From positions 1 to 13,890 of the forward strand of contig JASEHG010000030.1 in NCBI GenBank assembly GCA_030018855.1: DNA of 13,890 bases. The letters run 5' to 3'. A model generated the notes under the pieces. It did no database searches. It was not told the origin of the DNA and was given only the letters and a program-made list of their open reading frames with translations. The translations under genes and the position numbers were made by a program. The stretch is from Candidatus Brocadiaceae bacterium (GTDB lineage Bacteria; Planctomycetota; Brocadiia; Brocadiales; Bathyanammoxibiaceae). Of this stretch, positions 13,867-13,890 are shown one piece after another; position 1 is the first letter of the stretch, and every line of letters begins with the position of its first letter.

Positions 13867-13890
13867 TCGCTCCTCTTCCTGCTCGTCGTC

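Overview
The window (about half G+C by eye) most likely comes from an uncultured Gram-negative bacterium. It encodes a Wza-type outer-membrane polysaccharide export lipoprotein and is full of short palindromic repeats. I cannot place the lineage; gene content and repeat style are compatible with several environmental groups (for example Planctomycetes/Brocadiales, Nitrospirota or deltaproteobacterial lines), and that is only a guess.

Minus strand, 11474 down to 1: a polysaccharide (capsule/EPS) gene cluster of the Wzx/Wzy type. A recognisable sigma70-like promoter (11474-11446) precedes the export lipoprotein gene. Next come a Wzz/BY-kinase chain-length regulator, a Wzy/O-antigen-ligase-like membrane protein, a MurJ/MviN-family flippase, an AsnB-type amidotransferase, a GT4 glycosyltransferase fused to a SAM methyltransferase, a GT2 glycosyltransferase, and the first 28 codons of another GT4 enzyme that runs off the left edge. 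From the polymerase gene to the GT2 gene, spacing is 1-2 bases or genes overlap, so that part is one translationally coupled unit. The expected pathway is: glycosyltransferases build a lipid-linked repeat unit, AsnB and the methyltransferase decorate it, the flippase moves it across the inner membrane, the Wzy-like protein polymerises it, the BY-kinase sets chain length, and the lipoprotein exports it. No initiating phosphoglycosyltransferase is in the window.

Plus strand, 11818-12909: an HD-domain phosphohydrolase, then an MNT-type minimal nucleotidyltransferase. A start codon overlapping the MNT stop opens what looks like its HEPN partner, but that frame ends after nine codons exactly where a palindromic repeat begins.

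Minus strand, 13866-13102: an Ogt/MGMT DNA alkyltransferase whose N-terminal domain carries about 50 residues translated from a block of three G/C-rich hairpins.

The most unusual theme is the repeats. Palindromes with GTAGGGGC-like ends and/or a TCCGCC-n-GGCGGA core occur in almost every intergenic gap and also inside genes. They are in frame in asnB and in the GT4-methyltransferase gene, they supply the C-terminus and stop codon of the GT2 gene, and they abut the truncated HEPN remnant. A different G/C-rich repeat sits in frame in ogt. I see no tRNA, rRNA, CRISPR array or transposase gene.
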